Shown: positions 1-9,680 of the stretch, piece by piece
How the letters are laid out: every line of letters starts with the position of its first letter
Position numbering within the stretch: position 1 is the stretch's first letter
NCBI GenBank assembly: GCA_018816765.1
Contig: JAHIUX010000016.1
Span: 1-64,000, forward strand
DNA length: 64,000 bases
Origin: Bacteroidota bacterium
Lineage (GTDB): Bacteria > Bacteroidota > Bacteroidia > Bacteroidales > F082
Direction: 5' to 3'
Position numbers and translations under genes: made by a program
Notes under the pieces: generated by a model
Seen by the model: the letters and a program-made list of their open reading frames with translations, nothing else
The model's database searches: none
What the model was told of the DNA's origin: nothing

Positions 1-32
1 ATTTGATGCAGGCGACGGGCTTGCCTGTGAGC
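1..32. repeat. Direct repeat copy 1 (partner at 167-198)
   Basis: Positions 1-32 match 167-198 with a single difference (G17 versus A183). Each copy contains a short 6-bp hairpin with a TT loop (15-28 and 181-194); the one difference turns an A-T pair into a G-T wobble, so pairing survives. The left copy begins at the window edge, so the unit may extend further. Confidence 0.7.
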
Positions 33-137
33 CGGAAGAAAATGAAAACAGACCTGGCAAACGAAGTGAGCCAAAGGCTTTCTTGTTAAGCCCTCCCTTA
101 AAGGATCATGCAAATAATCCTTCCCCCGCTACAAGAA

Positions 138-166
138 AGCCTGGAATGTAAATTCCGGGCTTTTTC
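138..166 (+). terminator. Rho-independent terminator of an upstream plus-strand gene
   Basis: A 10-bp stem (138-147 with 152-161, one G-T wobble) with a 4-nt loop is followed by a run of T at 161-165. It fits termination of a transcript entering from the left, before malQ starts at 295. Confidence 0.75.
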
Positions 167-198
167 ATTTGATGCAGGCGACAGGCTTGCCTGTGAGC
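167..198. repeat. Direct repeat copy 2 (partner at 1-32)
   Basis: Second copy of the 32-nt repeat, starting right after the T-tract of the terminator at 138-166. It contains the perfect hairpin ACAGGC-TT-GCCTGT at 181-194. Sitting directly behind a terminator, it may be a remnant of a duplicated gene end or a small intergenic repeat family. Nothing shows mobility. Confidence 0.7.
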
Positions 199-294
199 AG
201 AAAAAAAATCCAGTTTGCTTTCAAAGGCCCCTAAAAAACACGAACTTTACATTACAATTTGTGTTAACTCAAATGTATTTTACGATAAAGCTGT

Positions 295-3006
295 ATGAAA
301 ATTACTTTTCAGATACACTACAAAACGCAATGGGGCCAGGGTATTGGCCTGATTGGGGGGCACAATGCCCTTGGCGCCTGGCAAGAGGATGCCTTAATTC
401 GCTTAGCTTACGCAGGCAACGATTTATGGACTTGCACGATTGATGTTGAAGAAAATGCGCTGGTTGAATACAAATACCTGCTCATCGACCAACATAACCA
501 GCTGCATTGGGAAGGTGGAGAAAATCGCCATGCTGGTCCTTTCGCTGTCAAACAATGTTTTTTGCACGACACCTGGCAGGCAACACATAACCAGGCGGAG
601 GTCATGTACAGCAAGGTTTTCACTGAAGTAGTTTTCAAGCCTTCGGCTATAACCAATGGGCAGGGGCAAAGTCAACAAAAAGGCATGCTGCAGTTGCGAT
701 TAAAAACACCAAGGATTGGTCACGGCCAAGGCGTTGGTGTAATTGGAAATACAGCATGCCTGGGTCTCTGGAACAAGCCGGTGTTGCTTAGCAATGCACA
801 TTATCCGCTATGGACAGCAGATTTACCCCTTGATGCTGCAGACCGGATGATAAGATACAAGTATGTGATTATCAATTTGTCAAACAACGAAATCATCAGC
901 TGGGAAAAGGGTGATGACAGACAAATATCCCTACCTGATGATTTTGACCTTGATTCGCTTTTTGTGTGTCAGGATACTGATCTTCGGTATGATTTGAATC
1001 CATGGAAAGGTGCCGGACTGGCAGTTCCCGTTTTTTCGCTTAGGTCACAAGAGAGTTTTGGTGTTGGTGAATTCAACGACCTTAAAAAGCTTGTTGACTG
1101 GTGTGCAATCACAGGTTTAAAGATGATTCAAATATTGCCCATCAACGAAACTGTGGCTACACACTCATGGCTCGATTCGTACCCGTATAAATCGATTTCC
1201 GTGAAAGCATTACATCCAATGTACCTGAATCTGAAGAAAATGGGCGTGTTGGATGATGACACACTGATGCGTGAATTTGAGCAGAAGAAAGTGGTATTCA
1301 ATCAATTGCCACATGTTGATTATGTGGATGTAACCAGGACTAAGGCGCGTTACTTTAAGCTGATTTTCGACCAGAACTGGTCCCTTGTAAGCAGGAAAAA
1401 ATCCTACAAAAAGTTCTTTTCCGAAAACAAAGACTGGCTTGTACCTTATGCTGCATTCTGCTATTTGCGCGACAAGTTTAAAACCAGCAATTTCAGGCTC
1501 TGGGAAGGTTTTGCAGCTTATGATCCCCAACAAATTGCATCGCTCACTGACCCTACACAGCCATTCCACGAGCACATTGCCGTTCATTATTTTATTCAAT
1601 ATCATCTTGATATCCAGTTGACTGAAGCCGTTGATTATGCCCACAAAAAGCGGATTGGACTCAAAGGCGACATCCCAATCGGCATCAGTCCCGACAGTGT
1701 AGAGGCATGGACCGAGCCAATGCTGTTCAATCTTGCCGGACAGGCTGGTGCTCCTCCTGATGATTTTGCCATTATGGGCCAAAACTGGGGGTTTCCGACC
1801 TATAACTGGGACGAGATGGCCAAGGATGGTTTTGCCTGGTGGAGGGGCAGACTACGCATGATGGAAAAGTATTTCGATGCCTACCGGATCGACCATATCC
1901 TTGGCTTCTTCCGCATCTGGGAAATACCGCAGCATGCTTTGCATGGCCTGCTGGGCTATTTCAAACCCGGCCTTCCTGTTACTGCTGCCGAATGCGAAAA
2001 ACATGGAATCTGGTTTGATCACGACAGGTTTGTCAAGCCTTATATCAGGGAACATTTCCTGCGCGATTTTTTTGGTGATTTTACCGAAGAGGTGCGGAAA
2101 AATTACCTGAATGAAACTGACTACAATGTATTTGAACTGAAGCCTGCATTCGACACACAGAAAAAAATACATGCACATTTTACCCCCGAAGGGGAAACCC
2201 GTAACATCACCCTCAAGGAAATCATCATTCGCGATGGCCTGATGGGCCTGCTGGATGAAGTGTTGTTTATCCGCGATCCCAACAGCGATGTGCCTGCCTA
2301 TCATCCCAGAATTGCACTGCATTACACCTATACCTATCGCGACCTTGATCAGGAAACCCGCAACAAACTCAACGAACTCTATATCCATTTCTTCTACCGC
2401 CGGCATGAGCAATTCTGGAAAGAACAGGCCATGGCCAAACTACCGGGCATTGTGCAGGCCTCGAAGATGCTTGTTTGTGGCGAAGACCTGGGTATGGTGC
2501 CTCAAACCGTAGCTGAGGTGATGAAACAACTCAATATCCTAAGCCTCGAGATACAACGTATGCCAAAAAATCCGCGCGTCGAGTTTGGTCATCCTGATGA
2601 TGCACCCTACCTGAGTGTTTGTACCACCTCAACACATGATATGTCAACCATCAGGGGGTGGTGGGAAGAAGACCGGGAAAAAACACGCAGGTTTTATCAC
2701 AGCATACTCGGGCACAACGACATAACGCCATTTTTTGCGGAGCCATGGCTGTGTCAGGAGATCATCCGCCAGCATTTGCATTCGCCTGCTATGTGGACCA
2801 TTTTTCCAATCCAGGACCTCATTGCCATGGATGGAACCATGCGGTGGGATCAAACCGACAAAGAGCGCATCAATGTACCCAGCAATCCCGAAAACAAATG
2901 GCAGTACCGCATGATCCTCAGCCTCGAAAACCTGTTGCATGCCAAATCACTAAACAAACTGATTCATGATATGGTCCATTTATCAGGGCGCGACACCGCG
3001 TATTAA
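295..3006 (+). CDS. malQ: 4-alpha-glucanotransferase (GH77, amylomaltase) with two N-terminal starch-binding domains
   Basis: Cytoplasmic enzyme that transfers alpha-1,4-glucan segments between maltooligosaccharides in glycogen and maltodextrin metabolism. The 903-residue protein has the long bacterial layout: two CBM20-type starch-binding modules (about residues 1-100 and 130-235; each has a G-x-G-[VI]-G/L-I-G start and a W-x-x-D/L core) followed by a GH77 barrel from about 245. The catalytic residues of the family are all visible: nucleophile D533 in AYRIDHILGFFR, acid/base E730 in CGEDLGMVP and transition-state D782 in STHDMSTIRGWW. Both the CBM20 pair and the length match MalQ proteins common in Bacteroides. 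The gene stands alone and ends at a hairpin at 3050-3088. The start ATG at 295 places the first CBM20 strand right at the N-terminus, as in relatives. Confidence 0.95.
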   Translation: MKITFQIHYKTQWGQGIGLIGGHNALGAWQEDALIRLAYAGNDLWTCTIDVEENALVEYKYLLIDQHNQLHWEGGENRHAGPFAVKQCFLHDTWQATHNQAEVMYSKVFTEVVFKPSAITNGQGQSQQKGMLQLRLKTPRIGHGQGVGVIGNTACLGLWNKPVLLSNAHYPLWTADLPLDAADRMIRYKYVIINLSNNEIISWEKGDDRQISLPDDFDLDSLFVCQDTDLRYDLNPWKGAGLAVPVFSLRSQESFGVGEFNDLKKLVDWCAITGLKMIQILPINETVATHSWLDSYPYKSISVKALHPMYLNLKKMGVLDDDTLMREFEQKKVVFNQLPHVDYVDVTRTKARYFKLIFDQNWSLVSRKKSYKKFFSENKDWLVPYAAFCYLRDKFKTSNFRLWEGFAAYDPQQIASLTDPTQPFHEHIAVHYFIQYHLDIQLTEAVDYAHKKRIGLKGDIPIGISPDSVEAWTEPMLFNLAGQAGAPPDDFAIMGQNWGFPTYNWDEMAKDGFAWWRGRLRMMEKYFDAYRIDHILGFFRIWEIPQHALHGLLGYFKPGLPVTAAECEKHGIWFDHDRFVKPYIREHFLRDFFGDFTEEVRKNYLNETDYNVFELKPAFDTQKKIHAHFTPEGETRNITLKEIIIRDGLMGLLDEVLFIRDPNSDVPAYHPRIALHYTYTYRDLDQETRNKLNELYIHFFYRRHEQFWKEQAMAKLPGIVQASKMLVCGEDLGMVPQTVAEVMKQLNILSLEIQRMPKNPRVEFGHPDDAPYLSVCTTSTHDMSTIRGWWEEDREKTRRFYHSILGHNDITPFFAEPWLCQEIIRQHLHSPAMWTIFPIQDLIAMDGTMRWDQTDKERINVPSNPENKWQYRMILSLENLLHAKSLNKLIHDMVHLSGRDTAY

Positions 3007-3049
3007 TGGTGAAGCAAGGAGGTTAGATGTTCTGTTAAATAAGCGGATT

Positions 3050-3088
3050 CATCCAATTCAGTTAATTGTGAATGGATGGAATTTTTTT
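3050..3088. terminator. Hairpin terminator between malQ and the dehydrogenase gene
   Basis: A stem formed by 3050-3060 and 3069-3078, with one bulged A, is followed by a run of seven T at 3082-3088. It lies between two converging genes. The T-tract is on the plus strand, so it serves malQ best. Confidence 0.6.
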
Positions 3089-3103
3089 AAGCTACTTCAT
3101 GGA

Positions 3104-4054
3104 TTACAGGCCAAATAGCAACTTGATTTTCGCCACCAGCACCTCGGCCATTTTGATGTTCGATTCATGGGTCCAGCCGGCAATATGCGGACTGAGAATG
3201 ACCTTGTTTGAAGCAATCAATTGCTGATAAACCGCTGGTAATTGTTGCAGTTGAATATCTTCAAACGAGAATTTTTCAAACTCAAGCACATCGAGGCATG
3301 CACCCCTGATGCTGCCCGAATCAATTCCTTTCATCAGGTCGGTTGTGTTTACAACGCCTCCCCTGGAGGTATTAATAAACCAGATGGGCTTTTTAAACCG
3401 CCCCAGGTAATCAGCATTTACAAGGTATTTTGTTTCGCTGGTCAACGGCACATGCAAGCTTAAGATATCAGCTTCTGCGAAGATCCTATCCATATCAGAG
3501 GCTATAACCCAGGGTTCCGGAAAATCCTGTTTGTATTTGTCGTATACGAGCAACGTTACACCGAATCCTGAAAGTTTTCGGGCGAAAGCACCACCTGTAT
3601 TGCCAAAACCAATGATGGCAACAGTTTTGCCCATGATTTCATTTCCACGGTTTTCGGCACGCTTCCAGACACCTTGTCTCACTTCCGGATCCACAATCAA
3701 CAACCGGTTCATCAAAGCAAGCAACATGCCAATGGCCTGTTCACCAACCGCGTCCCTGTTTCCTTCGGGTGCGTTCAGGCAGTGAATACCCAGTTTTTCT
3801 GCAAGCCCAACATCGATATTTTCCATGCCGGCTCCTACTCTGCCGATAAATTTGAGTTGTACGGCCTTCGGCAATATGTTCTCATCCAAAGCAATACGGC
3901 TTCTGACAATAAAACCGGTGTAATCCGGTGCCAGCCGAATGAAATCACCCAGATCAGCGTTTGGAAAATAATCGCAGACGAAGCCCAGGTTTTCTAAACC
4001 TTCCTTCAGGGCCGGATGTGCCGTGTCAATAAACAGTACTTTCCCTAATCCCAT
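3104..4054 (-). CDS. D-isomer-specific 2-hydroxyacid dehydrogenase (phosphoglycerate dehydrogenase-like)
   Basis: NAD-dependent oxidoreductase of the SerA/GyaR family, acting on a 2-hydroxy or 2-keto acid. About 316 residues from the chosen start. It has the Rossmann motif GKTVAIIGFGNTGGAFA near residue 150 and the three catalytic landmarks of the family: Arg in FINTSRGGVV, Glu in CLDVLEFE and His in ILSPHIAGWTHES. Serine biosynthesis (3-phosphoglycerate dehydrogenase) is plausible, but serC is not adjacent and the short form lacks ACT domains, so the substrate is not certain. An in-frame ATG lies 21 bases upstream; I prefer the one at 4054 because the protein then begins directly with the first beta strand (GKVLFID) and sits one base after the stop of the upstream lipoprotein gene, suggesting translational coupling. 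Confidence 0.85.
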   Translation of the reverse strand: MGLGKVLFIDTAHPALKEGLENLGFVCDYFPNADLGDFIRLAPDYTGFIVRSRIALDENILPKAVQLKFIGRVGAGMENIDVGLAEKLGIHCLNAPEGNRDAVGEQAIGMLLALMNRLLIVDPEVRQGVWKRAENRGNEIMGKTVAIIGFGNTGGAFARKLSGFGVTLLVYDKYKQDFPEPWVIASDMDRIFAEADILSLHVPLTSETKYLVNADYLGRFKKPIWFINTSRGGVVNTTDLMKGIDSGSIRGACLDVLEFEKFSFEDIQLQQLPAVYQQLIASNKVILSPHIAGWTHESNIKMAEVLVAKIKLLFGL

Positions 4055-4055
4055 G

Positions 4056-5228
4056 CTATTCTGTTTTATTGACAATGGCTTTTTCTTTCCAAATGATGTT
4101 TCTGATCATTTCTGTCAAGGGTTGTGCAGCGTCTTTCACCATCATCCAATCAGTTGGAAAAGGAAGTGGTCTTTGCTGCATCAGCCTGTTGGTTTCCGGA
4201 GAGATGGCTTTCAGGTCACCATTTACCTGTGCAAAAGCATGATTGAAATCGATTGTCGTGGCAATCGGAGTTGTTAATTCACGCCTGTTGGTTGCCAGGT
4301 TAGTGTAATCCACAGCCCCTTTGATTGTTAGCGATTTGGCCAGCCGGGTCTCTTTTACCAGGGCTTCAATGGTTTTGTAATCAGGCACCTCGATCACCTT
4401 TCCGGTGCTGTCGAGCATGATGTGTCCGTCTTCGTCGCGTTTCGGTTTGGTGCCTGACTCAATTTGTGCCTTATCCGAATAGGTGCGGCTTTCGACCCGT
4501 TCGGGAGTCGAAACAATGTCAGTGAGTCTGATGGTGATGCGGTAATCATATGTTTTTTCCGGATTGGGTTTGAAATCGTATTGAACAAACTCCAGATCGC
4601 TCAGGTTAAAGGCAAGCAGGTGCATCTCGAAGTCTTCAGGAAGGGGTTTCTGGCTTTGGTTTTCGAAGACAATGATCACCTGATTTGTTCCTGAAACAAC
4701 CGCCTTCCGCATCAATAGATCCATATCGCGGTATGGTGACCCCAGATGGCTCAGTTGTATGAGTTGATCGTATGCTTTTCGGGCATCAGCTCTTTTGTTT
4801 GTTTGGAGCAGTTTTTCGGCTGAGGCATACAAATATTCCTGGGCATTTGATTTGGCAAAACCCATATCGTCCTCAATGGGAAGCGCCTTAAAATTAATTT
4901 GTTGCCTTACCGTTTCCGGCAAGGTCTTTACCGTTTGCTGGCGGTTATAAATCCGCTGAAAGTGCTTGTATACTTCCATCCAGATATCAGGCTCGCCTGA
5001 GGAGCGTAGTAGCATAATTCTGTCATGATCGAGTTGATTGGCGGTATGGAAAGCCTGATTCAGGTAGGCAACTTTTTTTTCATCGGCCTTACCTGTCCGT
5101 AACTTTGTGCTCAGTTTGTCGATCGCTCTGTCGTATTCCTGGTTTTTAATCATTTTTCCGATCGGATTACAGGCAGAAACGATTAGAAGGCCGCTGAGGC
5201 AGAGTAATTTGAATATGTTCATTTTCAT
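4056..5228 (-). CDS. Hypothetical lipoprotein
   Basis: Protein of 390 residues with a type II signal peptide: a short basic N-terminus, a hydrophobic stretch, and a lipobox ending in Cys20 (LIVSAC). It is therefore probably anchored in the outer or inner membrane facing the periplasm. The first 170 residues look helical and TPR-like (repeated small/aromatic spacing such as EYDRAIDKLSTKLRTGKADE); the second half is rich in beta strands. I do not recognise a family. It is upstream of, and one base away from, the 2-hydroxyacid dehydrogenase gene, so the two are co-transcribed; a functional link is not obvious. It faces the divergent MMPL exporter gene across 167 bases. Confidence 0.75.
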   Translation of the reverse strand: MKMNIFKLLCLSGLLIVSACNPIGKMIKNQEYDRAIDKLSTKLRTGKADEKKVAYLNQAFHTANQLDHDRIMLLRSSGEPDIWMEVYKHFQRIYNRQQTVKTLPETVRQQINFKALPIEDDMGFAKSNAQEYLYASAEKLLQTNKRADARKAYDQLIQLSHLGSPYRDMDLLMRKAVVSGTNQVIIVFENQSQKPLPEDFEMHLLAFNLSDLEFVQYDFKPNPEKTYDYRITIRLTDIVSTPERVESRTYSDKAQIESGTKPKRDEDGHIMLDSTGKVIEVPDYKTIEALVKETRLAKSLTIKGAVDYTNLATNRRELTTPIATTIDFNHAFAQVNGDLKAISPETNRLMQQRPLPFPTDWMMVKDAAQPLTEMIRNIIWKEKAIVNKTE

Positions 5229-5395
5229 ATGATAAGCTTGCCGGAAAAGGGGTTTAGTTAATAGATCAGCTGGTCAATAAGTAAACAAATTTCGCACCAG
5301 TTTTCGGTATATGCAATTAAAATCTTAATTTCGGAACCTCAATACGAAAATATATGGCCTGATTTTGGCCAAAAGTTGTTTAATGCATCCTACAC

Positions 5396-7792
5396 ATGTG
5401 GACTTTTTTTGTACGATTAATCCTGAGAAACCGCTTAACAAACCTTATCATTATCGGCCTATTGACGCTCTTTATGGCCTGGCAGGGTTCGAAGGTTCAG
5501 ATGAGTTACGAAATGGCAAGGATGCTGCCTTCCTCCGACTCCACAATCATACAGTATGAACGTTTCAGAGAACAATTTGGTCAGGATGGCAGTGTTATGT
5601 TTGTTGGATTACAGGACAGCAAACTTTATGAGCTTGAGCATTTTCGTGCCTGGTACAAGCTGACTCAGAGTGTCAAAAAAATACAGGGTGTTGAGGAAGT
5701 TGTTTCTGTTGCCCGCATGTACCAGTTGGTCAGAAACGATAGTTTAAAGAAGTTTGATTTTGTGCCCGTTGTGGCCCGTTTACCTGAGACTCAGGCCGAA
5801 GTGGATTCGTTAAAGGCACTGATTTATAACCTGCCCTTTTACGATGGTTTGCTGCTGAACCACAAGACAGGGGTGAATATGATGATGATCACCCTCGACC
5901 GCAATGTGCTCAACACAAAAAACAGGGTTGCACTCGTGCACGAAATAAAAGATGAGCTGGATGCTTTTTCCCGCGATTTTGATGTTGAATTGCACTATTC
6001 AGGCATGCCTTACATCAGGACCATGACCTCTGAAATGATTCAGCGTGAACTGGCGCTCTTTGTGTTGCTTTCGCTGATCATCGCCGCCATTATCCTGTTT
6101 ATATTTTTCAGGTCGTACCGTACCGTCTTTTTCATTATCCTGATTGTCCTTGTTACTGTGGTGATTCTTTTTGGCACGGTTGCATTGCTGGGCTACAAAA
6201 TCACCATCCTCACCGGTATTATGCCTCCGCTCCTGATTGTGATTGGTGTCGAGAACTCCATCTTCCTCCTGAATAAATACTACAACGAGTTCAGCGTTCA
6301 CGGAAACAAAATCAAGGCACTCGCCCGCACCATCCGGCGGATCGGAGCCGCAAACTTTCTTACCAATGCCACCACCGCTGCCGGATTTGCCTCTTTTATT
6401 GTAACCGGGAATGAGTTGTTGGTACAGTTTGGCATTGTTGCTTCAATCAACATCATGATTGCCTATGTGCTGAGCTTACTCCTGATCCCCATCGTATTCA
6501 GTTATTTGCCGGATCCAGAAGCAAAACAAACGAGTTATCTTGAGAAAGGCAATGTGAATTCGTTGCTCAAAACAATTACCTATGTGATTTTGAATCACCG
6601 CACAAAGGTTTACATTGTGACATTCACCCTCGTGGTTGCCGGTATTGGTGGGGTTATGCTCCTGAAAACCACAGGAAATATGGTTGATGATATTTCGGAG
6701 AAAGACAAAATGTATAAGGACCTGTTGTTCTTCGAAGACCACTTCAATGGGGTGATGCCATTTGAAATAACGGTAGATACCAAGCGTAAAAAAGGAATTC
6801 TCCGTTCAAACACCCTCGAAAAACTGGATCAGCTACAGGATACCCTGGCAAGATATCCGCAATTCAGCAAACCATTGTCAGTTGTTGAGGTGGTTAAGTT
6901 CTCGAAACAGGCGTTTTTCAGGGGCGATTCTTCCTATTACTCATTGCCCGACAACCAGGAGCGAAATTTTATCCTTCCTTATGTTCCAATGATGAAGAGT
7001 AACAAGCGAACATTGATGAACAGCTTTGTCGACACGAGTTTGCAAATTACCCGTATCAGTGTGCAAATGGCCAATATTGGCACAAACGAAATCGACAGCA
7101 TACAGCGTGGACTTGAGTCCAAAATCGATAAGATTTTTCCACCGGATCAATTTGAAGTCACCCTGACGGGGAGCAGTATCGTGTTTCTGAAAGGAACAAA
7201 TTACCTGGTCAACAACCTGATCATGTCGCTGATTCTGGCCCTTATTGTTATAGCCGGTTTGATGGCCCTCACTTTCTCCTCCTTTAAAATGATTGTGATT
7301 TCATTAATTCCAAACCTCATTCCGCAGCTGCTTACCGCGGCCATGATGGGTTATGCAGGAATACCCATCAAGCCATCCACTATCCTTATTTTCAGTATTG
7401 CCTTGGGAATCAGCGTTGACAACACCATTCATTTCTTGTCGCGCTACAGGCAACAGCTTTTGCTGAATGACTGGAGAATTAAGGAATCGGTGTTGGCTGC
7501 CTTGAATGAAACCGGTTTCAGTATGATTTATTCGGCTGCCGTTCTTTTCTTCGGGTTTGCCATTTTCATCCTTTCCTCATTTGGCGGAACAGAAGCACTC
7601 GGGTATCTTGTTTCGTTTACCCTGCTCGTAGCCATGCTGTCGAATTTATTTGTGTTACCTTCGTTACTCCTCACAATGGATAAACGCATCATCACCAAGG
7701 CTTTCAAAGAGCCCTTGCTCGAAATCCTGAATGAAGAAGGTGACATTGAGCTCGATGACCTTGAAATTGAAGAAGAAACCAAAACAACATAA
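5396..7792 (+). CDS. MMPL/RND-family exporter (patched-like)
   Basis: Inner-membrane transporter of 798 residues with the RND/MMPL architecture: one N-terminal helix (about 14-30), a periplasmic loop of about 185 residues, a five-helix block (about 217-369) with the sterol-sensing-like pattern, one helix (405-423), a second periplasmic loop (about 424-600), and another five-helix block (603-760). The tail is acidic ([19 protein letters not shown]). Family members export hydrophobic or lipid-like molecules (for example hopanoids or carotenoid-type lipids) using the proton gradient. The substrate here is unknown. No membrane fusion protein or outer-membrane factor gene is adjacent. rfbA follows 41 bases downstream on the same strand and may be co-transcribed. 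Start ATG at 5396 gives the expected N-terminal helix. Confidence 0.88.
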   Translation: MWTFFVRLILRNRLTNLIIIGLLTLFMAWQGSKVQMSYEMARMLPSSDSTIIQYERFREQFGQDGSVMFVGLQDSKLYELEHFRAWYKLTQSVKKIQGVEEVVSVARMYQLVRNDSLKKFDFVPVVARLPETQAEVDSLKALIYNLPFYDGLLLNHKTGVNMMMITLDRNVLNTKNRVALVHEIKDELDAFSRDFDVELHYSGMPYIRTMTSEMIQRELALFVLLSLIIAAIILFIFFRSYRTVFFIILIVLVTVVILFGTVALLGYKITILTGIMPPLLIVIGVENSIFLLNKYYNEFSVHGNKIKALARTIRRIGAANFLTNATTAAGFASFIVTGNELLVQFGIVASINIMIAYVLSLLLIPIVFSYLPDPEAKQTSYLEKGNVNSLLKTITYVILNHRTKVYIVTFTLVVAGIGGVMLLKTTGNMVDDISEKDKMYKDLLFFEDHFNGVMPFEITVDTKRKKGILRSNTLEKLDQLQDTLARYPQFSKPLSVVEVVKFSKQAFFRGDSSYYSLPDNQERNFILPYVPMMKSNKRTLMNSFVDTSLQITRISVQMANIGTNEIDSIQRGLESKIDKIFPPDQFEVTLTGSSIVFLKGTNYLVNNLIMSLILALIVIAGLMALTFSSFKMIVISLIPNLIPQLLTAAMMGYAGIPIKPSTILIFSIALGISVDNTIHFLSRYRQQLLLNDWRIKESVLAALNETGFSMIYSAAVLFFGFAIFILSSFGGTEALGYLVSFTLLVAMLSNLFVLPSLLLTMDKRIITKAFKEPLLEILNEEGDIELDDLEIEEETKTT

Positions 7793-7833
7793 GTGAAATA
7801 AACTCTTTGCAAAACACAATAATTGTAAATGCT

Positions 7834-8694
7834 ATGAAAGGAATTATTTTAGCCGGTGGATCCGGTACACGTTTGCACCCCCTAACCATTGCAGTGAGCA
7901 AGCAGTTGATGCCAATTTACGATAAACCCATGATTTATTATCCGCTCTCGATATTGATGATGGCAGGAATCCGCGAAATACTGATCATTTCAACACCACT
8001 TGATCTGCCTCATTTCAGGAGACTTCTGGGAAGTGGAGAATCACTCGGGTGTGAGTTTTCATACGCCGAACAGGCTGTTCCGAATGGCCTGGCCCAGGCC
8101 TTTGTCATCGGCGAAAGGTTTATTGGCAACGACAAGGTTTCACTCATCCTGGGTGATAACATCTTCTATGGCAGCGGGTTGCAGCAGTTACTTACCGACA
8201 ACAATGATCCTGAAGGCGGTGTGGTTTTTGCTTACCATGTTTCTGATCCTGAACGTTATGGTGTTGTTGAATTTGACGACAAGCGCAAAGCCATCTCGAT
8301 TGAAGAGAAGCCTAAGCAACCCAAATCAAATTATGCAGTTCCCGGGCTTTATTTTTACGACAACACCGTTGTTGAAGTCGCGAAAAACATCAGCCCGAGC
8401 GCCCGCGGCGAATATGAAATCACCGATGTTAACCGTTATTACCTCGATAATAACAAATTAAAAGTGGGTGTTTTAGGCAGGGGAACTGCCTGGCTCGACA
8501 CGGGCACCTTCACCTCGCTGCTCGAAGCCTCTCAGTTTGTTGAGGTTATTGAAAACAGGCAGGGATTAAAGGTTGGCTGTATCGAAGAAGTGGCTTATAA
8601 CAAAGGATTTATCAATAAAGAACAGCTGGCCGAACTGGCACAACCCCTATTGAAAAGTGGCTACGGTCAATATCTTATCAACCTAATTAAATAG
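7834..8694 (+). CDS. rfbA: Glucose-1-phosphate thymidylyltransferase
   Basis: Makes dTDP-glucose from glucose-1-phosphate and dTTP, the first step to dTDP-rhamnose and related sugars for surface polysaccharide. The 286-residue protein starts with the nucleotidyltransferase signature [18 protein letters not shown] and continues with the family blocks [23 protein letters not shown] and GTAWLDTGT, of normal length. The first ATG of the frame is nine codons earlier (7807); the start at 7834 was chosen because every family member begins at MKGIILAGG. The rest of the rfbBCD pathway is not in the window, so this is either an isolated copy or part of a dispersed pathway. The gene ends five bases before the prenyl synthase gene, suggesting an operon. 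Confidence 0.96.
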   Translation: MKGIILAGGSGTRLHPLTIAVSKQLMPIYDKPMIYYPLSILMMAGIREILIISTPLDLPHFRRLLGSGESLGCEFSYAEQAVPNGLAQAFVIGERFIGNDKVSLILGDNIFYGSGLQQLLTDNNDPEGGVVFAYHVSDPERYGVVEFDDKRKAISIEEKPKQPKSNYAVPGLYFYDNTVVEVAKNISPSARGEYEITDVNRYYLDNNKLKVGVLGRGTAWLDTGTFTSLLEASQFVEVIENRQGLKVGCIEEVAYNKGFINKEQLAELAQPLLKSGYGQYLINLIK

Positions 8695-8699
8695 TTTTC

Positions 8700-9680
8700 A
8701 TGGAGCTTATCCAACAATTTCAGCACCGAATTAACCAGGCTGTAAGCGAACTGGATATTGGCCATAAACAGCCGGCTGAGCTTTACGAACCCATTGCATA
8801 CACCATGGGGCAGCCGGGAAAGCGTTTACGTCCCTTGCTTTCGTTGCTGGCTTGTCATCTCTTTGGTGGCGATATCGAAAAAGCAATTTATCCGGCTATT
8901 TCTGTCGAAATTTTCCACAATTTCACCCTTGTTCATGATGATATCATGGACAAAGCCCCGCTCAGGCGTGGGCAGCAAACGGTTTACCAGAAATGGAACG
9001 CTGATATTGCCATCCTTGCAGGCGACACCATGTTTGCAATGGCCTATCAATATGCGCTGAAAACCGATCCTGCATTGGTTCCCAAAGTACTCACCGTGTT
9101 CAGCAAAGCAGCCATTGAAGTGTGCGAGGGGCAGCAGCTCGATATGAATTTCGAAACAATGAAAACGGTGAGTATTCCGGAATACCTGAATATGATCCGC
9201 CTGAAAACCGCTGTTTTGCTTGGGGCAAGCCTTGAAATTGGTGCCATTTGTGCACACGCTCTACCAGAAGATATTGCGCATATTTATCAGTTTGGAATTT
9301 TACTCGGGATAGCTTTTCAGCTAAAAGATGATTTGCTCGATGTGTATGGTGATCAGGACCAGTTTGGTAAACTCAGTGGTGGGGATATTGCGACAAATAA
9401 GAAAACCTATTTGTACCTTAAGGCACTCGAATTGGCTGATGACGTAAAATACAGCCGGCTTACAAGCCTGTATTCCCCAAACAGCATTCTCCCTGTTGAA
9501 GACAAGATCAGACAGGTGAAACAGCTTTTTGATGACCTGGATGTAAAAGAACAGGTCGGCTTGATCATGGACGACTATTATTACCAGGCAATGCTTGCCC
9601 TCAGCAACATCAGCATTGGTAGCGCACGCCTTGAACCGCTTCAGGATTTCGCCCAAAAGCTATTTAACAGAACCTATTGA
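8700..9680 (+). CDS. Polyprenyl diphosphate synthase (trans-isoprenyl type)
   Basis: Condenses isopentenyl diphosphate with an allylic diphosphate to make a longer all-trans prenyl chain, for menaquinone side chains or similar. The 326-residue protein contains both aspartate-rich motifs: first DDIMD at residues 80-84, followed by RRG, and second KDDLLDVYGD with D210, D211 and D214. GKRLRP near the N-terminus is the diphosphate-binding block. Chain length cannot be read with confidence; the octaprenyl/nonaprenyl (IspB-like) and geranylgeranyl classes are the main options. It starts five bases after rfbA. Its last 7 bases overlap the end of the ABC-F gene on the other strand. Confidence 0.93.
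   Translation: MELIQQFQHRINQAVSELDIGHKQPAELYEPIAYTMGQPGKRLRPLLSLLACHLFGGDIEKAIYPAISVEIFHNFTLVHDDIMDKAPLRRGQQTVYQKWNADIAILAGDTMFAMAYQYALKTDPALVPKVLTVFSKAAIEVCEGQQLDMNFETMKTVSIPEYLNMIRLKTAVLLGASLEIGAICAHALPEDIAHIYQFGILLGIAFQLKDDLLDVYGDQDQFGKLSGGDIATNKKTYLYLKALELADDVKYSRLTSLYSPNSILPVEDKIRQVKQLFDDLDVKEQVGLIMDDYYYQAMLALSNISIGSARLEPLQDFAQKLFNRTY

Larger units (their letters stand above)
1..294. other. Upstream flank of malQ without a supported gene
   Basis: This stretch holds an imperfect direct repeat and a rho-independent terminator, listed separately. A reading frame is open on the plus strand from position 2 to a TAA at 149-151 and could be the C-terminal tail of a gene that starts before the window. 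Its composition (rich in Pro, Lys, Glu and Asn) is not protein-like and its stop lies inside the terminator hairpin, so I do not call it. The AT-rich part from about 235 to 294 probably carries the malQ promoter, but no exact TAnnTTTG box was found there. Confidence 0.4.

Noticed and set aside
2-151. Plus-strand frame open from the window edge, a possible tail of an upstream gene
   Set aside because: Low-complexity composition and a stop inside the terminator loop make it unlikely to be a real C-terminus; cannot be decided without the upstream sequence.
1210-1782. Open frame of 190 codons on the minus strand within malQ, and similar ones at 1852-2412
   Set aside because: They are shadows of the malQ coding sequence, whose catalytic residues are all intact.
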